From positions 4,502,001 to 4,566,000 of the forward strand of contig NC_022657.1 in the NCBI RefSeq assembly GCF_000494755.1: 64,000 nt of DNA, in the 5' to 3' direction. Of the stretch, positions 35,600 to 44,478 are shown in pieces. The position numbers were made by a program, and so were the translations under genes. The DNA is from Amorphoplanes friuliensis DSM 7358 (GTDB lineage: Bacteria > Actinomycetota > Actinomycetes > Mycobacteriales > Micromonosporaceae). Under the pieces are notes generated by a model, which saw only the letters and a list, made by a program, of their open reading frames with translations, was not told the DNA's origin and ran no database searches. Every line of letters starts with the position of its first letter. The stretch's first letter is position 1.

Positions 35600-36084
35600 C
35601 CGCGGCGGCCGTTGCGGCCCGGGTGGCGGATCCCGAGTTGCCCATGCTGACGCTCGCTGACCTCGGCATCCTGCGCGATGTCGACGAGTCCGACGACGGG
35701 GTTGTCGTCACGATCACACCCACGTATTCCGGCTGCCCGGCCATGCAGACGATTCAGGACGACCTGACCGGCGCGCTGCGCCGGGCCGGGTACGCGCGGG
35801 TCGAGGTTCGGACCGTGCTGACGCCGGCGTGGACAACCGACTGGATCACGTCCGCCGGGCGCGACAAGCTGGCGACGGCCGGGATCTCACCGCCGGGGCC
35901 GGCACCTCGGCGCGGCGCCGGGCCGGTGCCGCTCACGCTCACGCCCCGGCGCCAGATGATCGCCTGCCCGCAGTGCGGCAACGCCGAGACCGAGGAGATC
36001 GCCGCGTTCAGCGCCACCGCCTGCCGTGCGTTGCGGCGGTGCCCGGTCTGTCGTGAGCCGTTCGAGCACGTGAAGGAGATCTGA
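35596..36084 (+). CDS. paaD: 1,2-Phenylacetyl-CoA epoxidase subunit D
   Basis: PaaD is a MIP18/DUF59-like protein believed to help assemble an iron or iron-sulfur centre of the epoxidase system. In 162 residues it has the DUF59 core (DPELPMLTLADLGIL and PTYSGCPAM). The C-terminal zinc-ribbon-like part has two CxxC pairs (CPQC and CPVC), as in longer PaaD proteins. A proline-rich linker lies between. GTG 35596 overlaps the paaC stop as GTGA. Confidence 0.92.
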   Translation: MTAAAVAARVADPELPMLTLADLGILRDVDESDDGVVVTITPTYSGCPAMQTIQDDLTGALRRAGYARVEVRTVLTPAWTTDWITSAGRDKLATAGISPPGPAPRRGAGPVPLTLTPRRQMIACPQCGNAETEEIAAFSATACRALRRCPVCREPFEHVKEI

Positions 36085-36085
36085 C

Positions 36086-37144
36086 GTGGTGGTCCGCGAG
36101 TTCCACGCGCTGCGGGTCGCCGCCGTCGAACGGCTCTGCGACGACGCGGTCGCGGTGACCTTTGACGTCCCCGACGAGCTGGCCGAGCGGTATGCGTTCC
36201 GGCCGGGTCAGTCCCTGACGGTTCGCCGGATCGAGGCCGGCGCCGACGAACGCCGCACCTACTCCATCTGCGCAGCGGCGGGCGAACGTCCCCGCATCGG
36301 CGTGCGTGAGGTGCCCGGCGGCCTCGTGTCGTCCTGGCTCGTGCACGGCCTGCGTCCCGGAGACAGCGTCGAAGTCGCGCCACCGACCGGCACCTTCACG
36401 CCGGAGCTCGAAGCGGCGGGCCGGCACGTGCTCATCGCCGCCGGCTCGGGAATCACCCCGGTCCTCTCCATCGCCGCTTCCCTGCTGCGACACCCCGACG
36501 CCCACGTGAGCATCCTGTACGGCAACAGGCGCGCGGACACGGTCATGTTCGCGGAGGAACTCGCCGACCTGAAGGACGCCCACCCGTCGCGGCTCGAGCT
36601 GGTGCACCTGCTGTCCCGGGAGGCCCGCGAGGTCGACCTGCTGACCGGACGCCTCGACGCCGGCAAGCTCCGCACGTTGCTCCCGCTGCTCATCGACGTC
36701 CGCGGGACCGACCACTGGTGGCTGTGCGGACCGTTCGGCATGGTGACGGACGCGACGGAGGTCCTGAGCGAGTACGGCGTCGAGGCGTCCCGCATCCATC
36801 GCGAGCTGTTCTGGGTCGACGAGGCACCCCCGGAACCGCTGCGCGAGGAACGCGGCCCCGAAGGCCCGAGCAGCGAGGTCACGGTCGTCCTCGACGGGCG
36901 GGCGACCACGGTGACCGTGCCGGAAGGCGACACCGTCCTGGAAGGAGCCCAGCGCTCCCGCCCGGACCTCCCCTTCGCCTGCAAGGGCGGCGTCTGCGGC
37001 ACCTGCCGCGCCCGCGTGACCGAAGGCGACGCCGAAATGCGCCGCAACTTCGCCCTCGAACCCGCCGAGGTCGCTGCCGGCTTTATCCTGACCTGCCAAT
37101 CAGTCCCCACGTCCCCCAAACTGACAGTCAGCTTCGACGACTGA
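36086..37144 (+). CDS. paaE: 1,2-Phenylacetyl-CoA epoxidase reductase subunit E
   Basis: PaaE passes electrons from NADPH to the di-iron centre. The 352-residue protein has an FNR-type FAD domain (RTYSICAA as the RxYS motif), an NAD(P) domain (IAAGSGITPVLSIAAS, WWLCGPFGMV) and a C-terminal plant-type [2Fe-2S] domain with Cys299, Cys304, Cys307 and Cys337. GTG 36086 follows AAGGAG at seven bases. It ends the rightward paa run; no clear terminator follows before the repeat block. Confidence 0.95.
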   Translation: MVVREFHALRVAAVERLCDDAVAVTFDVPDELAERYAFRPGQSLTVRRIEAGADERRTYSICAAAGERPRIGVREVPGGLVSSWLVHGLRPGDSVEVAPPTGTFTPELEAAGRHVLIAAGSGITPVLSIAASLLRHPDAHVSILYGNRRADTVMFAEELADLKDAHPSRLELVHLLSREAREVDLLTGRLDAGKLRTLLPLLIDVRGTDHWWLCGPFGMVTDATEVLSEYGVEASRIHRELFWVDEAPPEPLREERGPEGPSSEVTVVLDGRATTVTVPEGDTVLEGAQRSRPDLPFACKGGVCGTCRARVTEGDAEMRRNFALEPAEVAAGFILTCQSVPTSPKLTVSFDD

Positions 37145-37304
37145 CCACCAACCCCTCAAGGCGGCCGCTGGACGAACGGCCGGAGATCTGACCCCCAGCG
37201 CATCGGACCGCCCACAGCAAACGCAGCCGGCGCACCGCGCACGGGGCCTCGGCGCCGTGCGAGGGTGGTGCGCAGCGCCGAGGTTCCTGCCCAGCGTGTA
37301 GGTC

Positions 37305-37371
37305 GGCACGCAGCGTGGGGTGGCACGCAGCGTGGGGTGGCACGCAGCGTGGGTAGCACGCAGCGTGGGTA
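37305..37371. repeat. Tandem array, four copies of a 17-bp unit
   Basis: Unit GGCACGCAGCGTGGGGT occurs at 37305-37321 and 37322-37338. It recurs with the last base changed at 37339-37355 and as a 16-bp form at 37356-37371. Confidence 0.9.
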
Positions 37372-37426
37372 GTGGTCCGCGGGCGGAGTTGCGCGCAGCT
37401 GCCGCTTTGGCGGGTAGCGCGGGTTT

Positions 37427-37593
37427 GGCGCGCACAGCTGAAGTGGGCGCGCACAGCTGAAGTGGGCGCGCACAGCTGAAGTTGGGCGCGCACAGCTGAA
37501 GTTGGGCGCGCACAGCTGAAGTTGGGCGCGCAGCGCTGGGGTTGGCGCGCAGCGCTGGGGTTGGCGCGCAGCGCTGGGGTTGGCGCGCAGCGC
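37427..37593. repeat. Tandem array of 18-20-bp units in two subtypes
   Basis: Five units of GGGCGCGCACAGCTGAAGTT type (37427-37444, 37445-37463, 37464-37483, 37484-37503, 37504-37523) run directly into three units of GGCGCGCAGCGCTGGGGTT type (37524-37543, 37544-37562, 37563-37581) and a partial ninth. Subtypes are segregated, as expected of slippage or unequal crossing-over. Confidence 0.92.
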
Positions 37594-37641
37594 GAGAGCG
37601 CAACCAAGCATTCACCTGGCAGGGGAGCGAAGCGAACCGAT

Positions 37642-37661
37642 CTCGGCGGGAGCGACGATCA
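37642..37661. repeat. Third copy of the dispersed repeat core
   Basis: CTCGGCGGGAGCGACGATCA matches the core of the 4894-5029 repeats with one change. A looser match continues after it (CGACATCAATCCCT against CGACATGGCCT). It lies between the minisatellite and the cutinase stop. Confidence 0.7.
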
Positions 37662-37778
37662 GAACCCACCACCCACCTACGACATCAATCCCTTGATCTG
37701 CCTCGACCCAAAGCGCTGACCCGAAGAGCCTTCCCCAGCAAGCAACAGAAACACCCCCGGCTGAGGAAGGCCTCCTGC

Positions 37779-38477
37779 TCAGCTCAGCTCGTTCTCGGTG
37801 AATTCGGTCGCGTCGGTGAAGAACTTCGAGTAGTCGAGGTGCGCTGCCAGGCTGGTGCCGCCCTGGCAGAAGCGGTCGTTGCGGTTGCAGAAGGACTGGG
37901 TGCGGTCGGCGAAGGCGTCCAGGCGGCCGTCGCCGCGGGCGAAGACTCCGGAGCGGGTGCCGTCGGTGATGTTGAAGGGTTCGCCGGCGGTGAAGGTCGG
38001 GTCGCCGAAGAGGATGACTGCGGCGACCTTGTCGGACAGTGCGGCGGGGATTGCCGGTTGGGCTGCTGCGCGGCCGCGGACCGATCGCCCGACCAGGGCG
38101 TCACCGACGACGTTGGCGCCCTGCGAGTAGCCCATCAGGACAAATTCGGTGTCGGCGCAGGCCGCGGCCGTGCGTTTCATGGTTGCGGCCAAGGCGTCGA
38201 CGCCCTGGCGGACGCTGGGCTGGTAGTTGAACGAGGCCGGGTAGTCGACGGCGGTCGACCGGACAGTCTGGGGGAGTTGCGTGGTCATCTGGCGGGCCAG
38301 CGGGCCGAGCAGGACGCCGAGGCCGGGGCGTTCGGTGGTTCCGCGGGCTCCGATGATCTCCACGTCGGGGCAGGCGTTGGCGGGCGCCTGGGCTGCGAAG
38401 GTCAGGGGGGCCACGATGAGGCCGGACAAGCCGACGATTCCTGTTGCGACGATGGTCAGAATTGTGCGTGACCGCAT
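37779..38477 (-). CDS. Secreted cutinase-family serine esterase
   Basis: The 232-residue exported alpha/beta hydrolase has a signal peptide of about 29 residues, cleaved near TFA-AQA. Its catalytic triad is Ser118 (GYSQG), Asp201 between the cysteines of FCNRNDRFC, and His213 (LAAHLDYSKF). Cys36/Cys107 and Cys197/Cys204 form the usual disulfides. It should hydrolyse ester bonds of cutin-like polyesters, lipids or small esters outside the cell. The start is ATG 38477 after AAGGGA; a longer opening is less likely. It stands alone. Confidence 0.88.
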   Translation of the reverse strand: MRSRTILTIVATGIVGLSGLIVAPLTFAAQAPANACPDVEIIGARGTTERPGLGVLLGPLARQMTTQLPQTVRSTAVDYPASFNYQPSVRQGVDALAATMKRTAAACADTEFVLMGYSQGANVVGDALVGRSVRGRAAAQPAIPAALSDKVAAVILFGDPTFTAGEPFNITDGTRSGVFARGDGRLDAFADRTQSFCNRNDRFCQGGTSLAAHLDYSKFFTDATEFTENELS

Positions 38478-38615
38478 GCCGTCATCCCTTCCTCGGCCCG
38501 CGCCTCGGGTGGCGCGGGAACGGCCGGCAACTTCATGCACTCGGTACGCACAATGGGCCGGCGGGCGACGGGTCCTGAGTATTTATTCACACCGCGTGCT
38601 GAAATGAACCGCAGG

Positions 38616-39593
38616 TCAGGGTCGTGCGTACAGCTGCTCGCCGAGGCCGGTGCGGAGGTACTTGAGGCGGCGGCCGTCGCGGGAGCCGGACACCAGGCCG
38701 GCGTCGCGCAGGGTTGTCAGGTGGTGGGAGGCGGTGGCTGCGGCCAGGCCCAGGGCGGTGGCGACCTCGCCGGTGCTGTGGGGGATCTCGAGCAGGGCCA
38801 GGACCGCCGCCCGGGTCGGGCCGAGCAGAGCCGCCAGCGCCGCGGTCGGGGGGACGCGGGTGGCCGAGTCCCAGACGGCGCCGTAACCGCGGGGTGGGTA
38901 CCAGAGGGCGCGGCCCTGATCGGTCTCGGTCATGGCGAAGACCTTCGGGCCTGCGAAGCCGGACGGCATCAAAGCCAGATGGTGACCGTCCAGACCGAAC
39001 TCGTAGACCTCGGTGCCATGCGCAATGGACAGTGCCGACTCGTCCCACGTCAGCGTGGGGTGCAGACCTCGGACCAGGGCCCGCGGGCCGTGCTCGATCG
39101 CCGACCGGGCGCGGTAGGTGATCTCCGCTTCGGCAGCGGCGCGGAGGCGGGACCAGTACGGCGCCAGGGCCACGTCGAAGTACTGCCGGATCTCGCGGAC
39201 CAGTACCGCCAGCGCGCCGGCGGGATCGGTCGCGAAACGGGCGGCTTCCGGGGGCGGCGTCACTGCACCCCACGTGGAGGCGATCTCGAAGGCGACCTGG
39301 TCGAGCGGGGTGGCGGCGATCATGGCGAGCTCGTCGCGCAGCAGGGGGCGGGCCACCGGCGGCACCGGCGTCAGGAAGTCCGGCACCCAGCCGTGGGGGC
39401 GCGCCAGCACCGCCGCGAACGTCGTCAGGTGGGAGGCCGCGACTGCGGGGGCGACCTGGGCGCGCCAGGCGGCGTACATCCAGAACTGGTCCGGGCGGGT
39501 CAGGGCGACGCTGCTCGCCACCACCTCCGCCATCGGGGAGTGGGCGAAGCGGACACCCGCGAGGTCGGCCGGTGCGAACTCGAGCCGGATCAT
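38616..39593 (-). CDS. DUF5937/ArsR-type transcriptional regulator
   Basis: The 325-residue protein has a long N-terminal domain of the DUF5937 type (MIRLEFAPADLAGVRFAHSP). Its C-terminal ArsR-like winged helix (about residues 240-320) reads RAAVLALLEIPHSTGEVATALGLAAATASHHLTTLRDAGLVSGSRDGR in outline. No ArsR metal-binding CxCxxC is seen, so a small-molecule or protein signal is more likely. It faces the aldo/keto reductase gene across 64 bases and may control it. Confidence 0.85.
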   Translation of the reverse strand: MIRLEFAPADLAGVRFAHSPMAEVVASSVALTRPDQFWMYAAWRAQVAPAVAASHLTTFAAVLARPHGWVPDFLTPVPPVARPLLRDELAMIAATPLDQVAFEIASTWGAVTPPPEAARFATDPAGALAVLVREIRQYFDVALAPYWSRLRAAAEAEITYRARSAIEHGPRALVRGLHPTLTWDESALSIAHGTEVYEFGLDGHHLALMPSGFAGPKVFAMTETDQGRALWYPPRGYGAVWDSATRVPPTAALAALLGPTRAAVLALLEIPHSTGEVATALGLAAATASHHLTTLRDAGLVSGSRDGRRLKYLRTGLGEQLYARP

Positions 39594-39657
39594 CCGACCA
39601 TTCGAGCACGGTCGAACAGTTCACGGCCATCCCGGTTCCCCGCCTACGGTCCTTCCC

Positions 39658-40638
39658 ATGCGCTACGTACCTCTGGGCCGGACCGGACTCCGGGTCAGCC
39701 GGATCTGCCTCGGCACGATGAACTTCGCCTGGCAGATCGGCGAACCCGAGTCCCACACGATCCTCGACCGGGCGCTCGACGCGGGCGTCAACTTCGTCGA
39801 CACCGCCAACATGTACGGGCGCGAGACCGGGGACGGGCTGAGTGAACAGTTCATCGGCAGCTGGTTCGAGCGGTCCGGCGCCCGCGACAAGGTCGTGCTC
39901 GCCACCAAGGTCTACCAGCCGATGAGCGACTGGCCCAACGACGGCGGCCTCTCCGCCCGCCACCTGATCGCCTCCTGCGACGCCTCGCTGCGACGGCTGC
40001 GCACCGACTGGATCGACCTCTTCCAGCTGCACCACATCCAGCGGGAAACCCCGTGGGAGGAGATCTGGCAGGCCCTGGAGACGCTCACCACCCAAGGCAA
40101 GATCCGGTACGCGGGGAGCTCCAACTTCGCGGGCTGGCACCTGGCCCGCGCCCAGGCCGCAGCCGACGCCCGCCACTACCTCGGGCTGGTGTCGGAGCAG
40201 GCCAAGTACAACCTGCTGACCCGGCACGTGGAGCTCGAGGTGCTGCCGGCGGCGCGTGACCTGGGTATCGGCGTGCTGGCGTACTCGCCGCTGCACTTCG
40301 GGGCGCTGTCGGGCGCCCTGCGCAAACAGCGGGAGGGCGCCGCCGGGCGCAGCGTGCTGCACGCGCCGGAGCGGGTCGAGCCGCACCGCGCCGCGATCGA
40401 GGAGTTCGAGAAGCTGTGCGCCGCGCTCGGCCAGGAGCCCACAACTGTCGCGCTGGCCTGGCTGCTGTCGCGGCCCGGTGTCACGGCACCGGTGATCGGG
40501 CCGCGGACGGCCGCGCAGCTGGACCTGCCGCTGCTCGCGCTGGAGACCGATCTTTCCCCGGAGACGCTGGATGAGCTGGACCGGATCTTCCCGCCCGTCG
40601 GCAACGGCGGTCCGGGCCCTGAGGCGTGGGCGTGGTGA
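39658..40638 (+). CDS. Aldo/keto reductase
   Basis: The 326-residue NADPH-dependent TIM-barrel reductase keeps the catalytic tetrad: Asp48 (FVDTANMYG), Tyr53, Lys84 (ATKVY) and His125 (QLHHI). It also keeps the C-terminal coenzyme segment VIGPRTAAQL. It belongs to the YajO/Tas-like branch acting on small aldehydes and ketones. The gene is divergent from the DUF5937/ArsR regulator. Its last codons lie in the left arm of a 16-bp hairpin. Confidence 0.88.
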   Translation: MRYVPLGRTGLRVSRICLGTMNFAWQIGEPESHTILDRALDAGVNFVDTANMYGRETGDGLSEQFIGSWFERSGARDKVVLATKVYQPMSDWPNDGGLSARHLIASCDASLRRLRTDWIDLFQLHHIQRETPWEEIWQALETLTTQGKIRYAGSSNFAGWHLARAQAAADARHYLGLVSEQAKYNLLTRHVELEVLPAARDLGIGVLAYSPLHFGALSGALRKQREGAAGRSVLHAPERVEPHRAAIEEFEKLCAALGQEPTTVALAWLLSRPGVTAPVIGPRTAAQLDLPLLALETDLSPETLDELDRIFPPVGNGGPGPEAWAW

Positions 40639-40661
40639 CGGGGGTACGCCTCAGGGCCCGG
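40612..40661 (+). terminator. Hairpin spanning the reductase stop codon
   Basis: Perfect 16-bp arms at 40612-40627 and 40646-40661 (CCGGGCCCTGAGGCGT and its complement) enclose an 18-base loop with the stop codon. It lacks a T tract but is positioned as a terminator between the reductase and the GGDEF-EAL gene. Confidence 0.6.
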
Positions 40662-40702
40662 TTCTCCTCAGGTCGGCACCCGGCGGGCCGATTGCTGCGC
40701 TC

Positions 40703-42913
40703 GTGCATGGTGCCGATTTCGACGATCACACCGCGGACTACTGGGCCCGTCAGATCCGGATCGGGTCCGCGATCGCCGCCGGTGTCACGCTGCTCGGCTG
40801 CGTCAGGGTGGCGGCCGACTGGGCGCCCGCGGATCGCTGGCTGATCCCGTGGGCGCTCGGTGCCGTCGTGCTGCAGCTCGCCGCCCTGGCGCTGCCCTGG
40901 CTCCGGCTGGCGCGCGACGTCCGGATCCGGCGCTCCCTCGTCCTCTGGCTGGTCGCCGAGCTGCCGCTGCTCTTCCAGTTCGCCCGGATCGACGACGACG
41001 GGCTGATGTTCTACCTGCCCGGCTCGGCGCTGATCATCGTGGCGACCGCGGCGCTCTACCCGCCGCTGGTCGTGGTCGGTCTCGGCGTGCTGGCGCTGGT
41101 GGGCTACCTGGCCCTGCTGCCCGCGGTCACTGCCGGGAACGCGGTCTCCATCGTCAGCCTGCTGGCCATCATGTTCTGCCTGGTCGCGCTGACCGCGATC
41201 AACTCCCGGAGCCGGCGCCGGCTGGACGAGCGGCGCAAGGCCGCCGAGCACCGCACCGAGCTGCTGCTGGAAGCCGCCTCGGACGCCGTCTTCGCGATCG
41301 ACGTCGCCGGCGAGATCCGCTACGCCAGCCCGTCCGCCCAGCGCATCCTCGGCATGGGCACCGACCAGCTCAGCGGCGTCGCCCTCAAGACCCTGGCCCA
41401 CCCCGACGAGCTCGCCGGGCTGGGCGCGTGGATGAGCGACCTGTGGCGGGTGCCCGGCGGGACCTCCCGCACCGAGGCCCGGCTGCGCCGCCCCGACGGC
41501 ACCTGGATGCACCTCGACGTCATCGGCACCAACCGGCTCGACGACCCGTCCCTGCGCTCCGCCGTGATCAGCCTGCGGGACATCGGCCGGCGCAAGGAGC
41601 TCGAGGACCAGCTCAGCCTGCAGGCGTTCACCGACTCGCTGACCGGGCTGCCCAACCGGGCGCTGTTCCGCGACCGCCTCGAACAGGCCGCCCGCCGGCC
41701 CGGCAGCGACGTCACCGTGCTGCTCATCGACCTCGACGACTTCAAGCTCGTGAACGACAACCTCGGGCACAACGCCGGCGACGAGCTGCTGGCCACGCTG
41801 GCCGGACGGCTGCGCGGTGAGATGCGCGCCGGTGACACCCTGGCCCGGCTCGGTGGTGACGAGTTCGCCATCCTGGCCGAGGACCTCGACGCCGCGGAGG
41901 CTGCGGTGCTCGCCGAACGGTTACTGACCGCCGGCCGGGAGCAGGTACGCCTCGGCAGCCGTGACGTCAGCTGCTCCCTCAGCATCGGCATCGCCACCGG
42001 TGACCTGCCGGCCGAGCAGCTGCTGCGCAACGCCGACCTCGCCATGTACGCGGCCAAACGCAGCGGGCGCAACGCGTACCAGCTGTTCAGCCCCTCGATG
42101 TCACGGTCGGTCCTGGAGGAGGCGCAGCAGCGCGTCGACATGGAACGCGGCCTGGAGCAGGAGCAGTTCGTCGTGCTCTACCAGCCCGTCGTGGACATGA
42201 CGACGCAGCGGCTGACCGGTGTCGAGGCGCTCGTGCGGTGGCGGCATCCCGACGACGGGCTGCTCAGCCCGTACCAGTTCATCGCCAACGCTGAGGCGAA
42301 CGGCCTGATCGTGCCGCTGGGCCGGTGGGTGTTGCGCGAGGCCTGCGCGCAGCTGGCGCGCTGGCGGCGGGAGACGCCGGCCGCGGCCGGTCTGAAGATC
42401 AACGTCAACCTCTCGGCGCGGCAGTTCCAGTACGCCGGCCTGGTCGGCGACGTCGCGGCGGCGCTGGCCGACGCGGGCATCCCGGCGTCCGCGCTGACCC
42501 TCGAGATCACCGAGTCGATGCTGATGGAGGATGTCACCGGCGCGATCGAGACCCTCGGCGCCCTGCGGCAGCTCGGCGTCCGTCTCGCCATCGACGATTT
42601 CGGTACGGGCTACTCGTCCCTCAACTACCTCAAGCAACTGCCGGTCGACATCATCAAGATCGACCGTACGTTCGTGGAGAGCGTCGACACGGACGCCGAC
42701 GACGTCGCGCTGGTCGACGCGGTCGTGGGTCTCGGGCAGGCGCTGCGGCTGCAGACCGTGGCCGAGGGCATCGAGACGGACGGTCAGTGGGCGATGCTGC
42801 AGCAGATCGGCTGCGACCAGGGCCAGGGCTACCTCTTCGGCCGCCCGGGTGACGCGGCCTCGGTGGCCGCACTGCTCGCCCGGGACGCGGCGGCGGCCCC
42901 GGCCGGGGTCTGA
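40703..42913 (+). CDS. Membrane PAS-GGDEF-EAL cyclic-di-GMP enzyme
   Basis: The protein of about 736 residues makes and/or degrades c-di-GMP. About five membrane helices (residues 25-175) are followed by a PAS domain (about 185-305; LLEAASDAVFAIDV). Then come GGDEF (GGDEF motif intact at 384-388, NDNLGHNAGDELL) and EAL (EAL at 508-510, with NVNLSARQF, EITES, IDDFGTGYSSL and IKIDRTFV all present), so both activities look possible. No clear ribosome site exists; GTG 40703 is the first in-frame start after the hairpin and gives a sensible soluble N-terminus. Confidence 0.88.
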   Translation: MHGADFDDHTADYWARQIRIGSAIAAGVTLLGCVRVAADWAPADRWLIPWALGAVVLQLAALALPWLRLARDVRIRRSLVLWLVAELPLLFQFARIDDDGLMFYLPGSALIIVATAALYPPLVVVGLGVLALVGYLALLPAVTAGNAVSIVSLLAIMFCLVALTAINSRSRRRLDERRKAAEHRTELLLEAASDAVFAIDVAGEIRYASPSAQRILGMGTDQLSGVALKTLAHPDELAGLGAWMSDLWRVPGGTSRTEARLRRPDGTWMHLDVIGTNRLDDPSLRSAVISLRDIGRRKELEDQLSLQAFTDSLTGLPNRALFRDRLEQAARRPGSDVTVLLIDLDDFKLVNDNLGHNAGDELLATLAGRLRGEMRAGDTLARLGGDEFAILAEDLDAAEAAVLAERLLTAGREQVRLGSRDVSCSLSIGIATGDLPAEQLLRNADLAMYAAKRSGRNAYQLFSPSMSRSVLEEAQQRVDMERGLEQEQFVVLYQPVVDMTTQRLTGVEALVRWRHPDDGLLSPYQFIANAEANGLIVPLGRWVLREACAQLARWRRETPAAAGLKINVNLSARQFQYAGLVGDVAAALADAGIPASALTLEITESMLMEDVTGAIETLGALRQLGVRLAIDDFGTGYSSLNYLKQLPVDIIKIDRTFVESVDTDADDVALVDAVVGLGQALRLQTVAEGIETDGQWAMLQQIGCDQGQGYLFGRPGDAASVAALLARDAAAAPAGV

Positions 42914-42914
42914 G

Positions 42915-43517
42915 TTACGCGGGGATTTGGCAGAGAGCGAAGATCTGGCTCTCCGGCGGGGTGTCCGCCGGGGTGAAGTCGACCGTCACGATGCTCTCCA
43001 CCCGGAAACCGGCCTCGGTCAGCCGCGCCGCCAGCTCGTCCTGCGGGTAGCCGGTCACGAACACCGGCACACCGAGGAACTCCACCGGCAGGCTGTCGGC
43101 GTCCATGTTCACCATGCTCAGCGCGAACCAGCCGCCCGGCTCGAGCCAGCCGGTGATCTTCGCCAGGGTCTTCTCGATGTCGGCCCGGCTCAGCATGAGC
43201 AGCGAGAAGAACGCCGTCACGGCGCCGAACCGGCCGAAGTCGGCGCCCAGCTCCCGCACGTCGGCGTGCACGAACTCCGCCGCCGGCACCTGCTCACGCG
43301 CCAGCTCGAGCATCCCCTCGGAGATGTCGACACCGACAACCCGGTGCCCGGCCTCGGTGAACGTCCGCGCGGTGGGCACCCCGGTGCCGCAACCGAGGTC
43401 GAGGACCGCGGCGCCGTCCGGCACGAGCCCGGCGACCCTGTCGATCATTTCGGCCTGGAACGGATTGTGGCTGTGCTCGCCCTGGTAGAGCTCGGCGAGT
43501 TGATCGAATGCCTCCAT
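42915..43517 (-). CDS. Class I SAM-dependent methyltransferase
   Basis: The 200-residue protein has motif I as VLDLGCGTG (residues 38-46), the acidic strand-2 end VVGVDIS and motif II/III (FGAVTAFFSLLML, WLEPGGWFALS). It begins MEAFDQLAELYQ, like small-molecule and tellurite/UbiE-like methyltransferases. The acceptor is unknown. ATG 43517 is chosen from the family start; the frame continues upstream without plausible sequence. It is convergent with the GGDEF-EAL gene (one base between the stops). Confidence 0.85.
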   Translation of the reverse strand: MEAFDQLAELYQGEHSHNPFQAEMIDRVAGLVPDGAAVLDLGCGTGVPTARTFTEAGHRVVGVDISEGMLELAREQVPAAEFVHADVRELGADFGRFGAVTAFFSLLMLSRADIEKTLAKITGWLEPGGWFALSMVNMDADSLPVEFLGVPVFVTGYPQDELAARLTEAGFRVESIVTVDFTPADTPPESQIFALCQIPA

Positions 43518-43591
43518 GCCGGGCAACCTATCGGTACCGCGGACGAAAGATCCATCGACGGAAGTCCTGAGTGGAGCACCGATCGGGCACC

Positions 43592-44074
43592 ATGACCGGT
43601 ATGCCCGCAGAGACCTGGACCGCGTTGACGTCGCTCGGTGGAGTCGCCCTCGGTGGCGGCCTCTCCTGGCTGGTGCAGAGCACGACACAACGCACCAACG
43701 TTCGCAACGAGCAGCGCAAACTCGAACTCGCCCGCGCTGAGACCCGGCGTACCGAACGCCTCGCGGCGCTGGAGCGGTTCGTCGCGGCGGCCTCCGAGGC
43801 CGAGCGGCAGGCACTCAGCCGTCCGCGGGACCAGAGCGCATGGGACGCCTGGGAGGCGGTCACCCAGCCGATCATGGACCGGGTCTGGGTCGCCGAGCGG
43901 ATGATCCGCGTGCTCTTCCCGGTGCCCGTCCACGACGCCGCCCGCGCCTACTTCCTCGTCCTCAACCAGGGGGTGTGGGAGGGCGCGGAGGACTACGGGG
44001 CCGTCCGTGACAGCCTGGAAGAGCCGCGTGTCGCCTTCCTCGACCTGGCCGGTGACGCCCTGGAGAAGTCCTAG
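43592..44074 (+). CDS. Small membrane-anchored coiled-coil protein of unknown function
   Basis: This protein of about 160 residues has one N-terminal hydrophobic segment (LTSLGGVALGGGLSWLV) followed by a charged helix typical of a coiled coil (RNEQRKLELARAETRRTERLAALERFVAAASEAERQAL). A helical C-terminal part follows. Similar one-helix coiled-coil proteins are common in actinomycetes without known role. The start is uncertain: ATG 43592, ATG 43601 or GTG 43571 are all in frame. Its stop TAG shares the palindrome CTAG with the stop of the convergent ferredoxin-like gene. Confidence 0.7.
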   Translation: MTGMPAETWTALTSLGGVALGGGLSWLVQSTTQRTNVRNEQRKLELARAETRRTERLAALERFVAAASEAERQALSRPRDQSAWDAWEAVTQPIMDRVWVAERMIRVLFPVPVHDAARAYFLVLNQGVWEGAEDYGAVRDSLEEPRVAFLDLAGDALEKS

Positions 44075-44409
44075 CGGCGCAGCACCGAGAGCTCGAGGAT
44101 GGCCGGCATCGGTGCGACCCCTGGTCCGCCGTCCTGAACCCAGGCGGTGATGTCCTCGGTGACGTCGGTGTTCACGAGGCCGAACCACACCGCCCGGGCA
44201 CCCGCGAGCCGGGCGGCCGGCGTGGGGTGGACCACGATCACGTTCGCCTCGGCACACTCGTCGAGGCACTCGCTCACGCGTACGCGGTGGGGAGCGGGCA
44301 GGGACTCCCGGAGCTGGACCAGCTGGCCGTCGTGGTCGACACCTGGGTGTTTGCGCGCGTTGCCGCAGCAGCAGTCGCGGCACACCGTGATCGTGCAGCC
44401 GGCGGTCAT
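44071..44409 (-). CDS. (2Fe-2S) ferredoxin-domain protein
   Basis: The 112-residue protein resembles the thioredoxin-fold [2Fe-2S] ferredoxins. Its cysteines cluster in ITVCRDCCCGN and in SECLDEC. A C-terminal stretch (AVWFGLVNTDVTEDITAWVQDGGPG) seen in actinobacterial members follows. It may pass electrons or bind a cluster as a redox sensor; the partner is unknown. The tandem ATG at 44410-44412 is also possible, but the one at 44407-44409 is better spaced from AAGGAG. It converges on the coiled-coil gene. Confidence 0.85.
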   Translation of the reverse strand: MTAGCTITVCRDCCCGNARKHPGVDHDGQLVQLRESLPAPHRVRVSECLDECAEANVIVVHPTPAARLAGARAVWFGLVNTDVTEDITAWVQDGGPGVAPMPAILELSVLRR

Positions 44410-44428
44410 CATTCTCCTTCACGACAAA

Positions 44429-44464
44429 AATCGGGCAGCCACCGTGCTGGGTGGCTGCCCGATT
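44429..44464 (-). terminator. Strong intrinsic terminator of the wall-protein gene
   Basis: Arms AATCGGGCAGCCACC (44429-44443) and its complement (44450-44464) form a 15-bp perfect stem with a 6-base loop. On the minus strand it is followed by a T tract (TTTTTG). It lies 15 bases past the stop of the LALTG protein gene. Confidence 0.9.
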
Positions 44465-44478
44465 GTCCTTGATCGGCG

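Larger units (their letters stand above)
37145..37778. other. Gene-free stretch holding a minisatellite
   Basis: The 634 bases between paaE and the cutinase gene hold two adjoining tandem-repeat arrays (see the next two entries) and one copy of the dispersed CTCGGCGGGAGCGACGATCA word. Long reading frames across the arrays are repeat artefacts. No promoter for a neighbour is obvious. Confidence 0.7.

Noticed and set aside
37427..37593. Possible CRISPR array
   Set aside because: Units abut with no spacers and no cas genes are nearby; it is a tandem minisatellite.
37100..37672. Minus-strand frames with repeated Cys-Ala-Pro/Arg-Ala peptides across the minisatellite
   Set aside because: The peptide repeats only reflect the DNA repeats, several frames are open at once, and no ribosome site precedes them.
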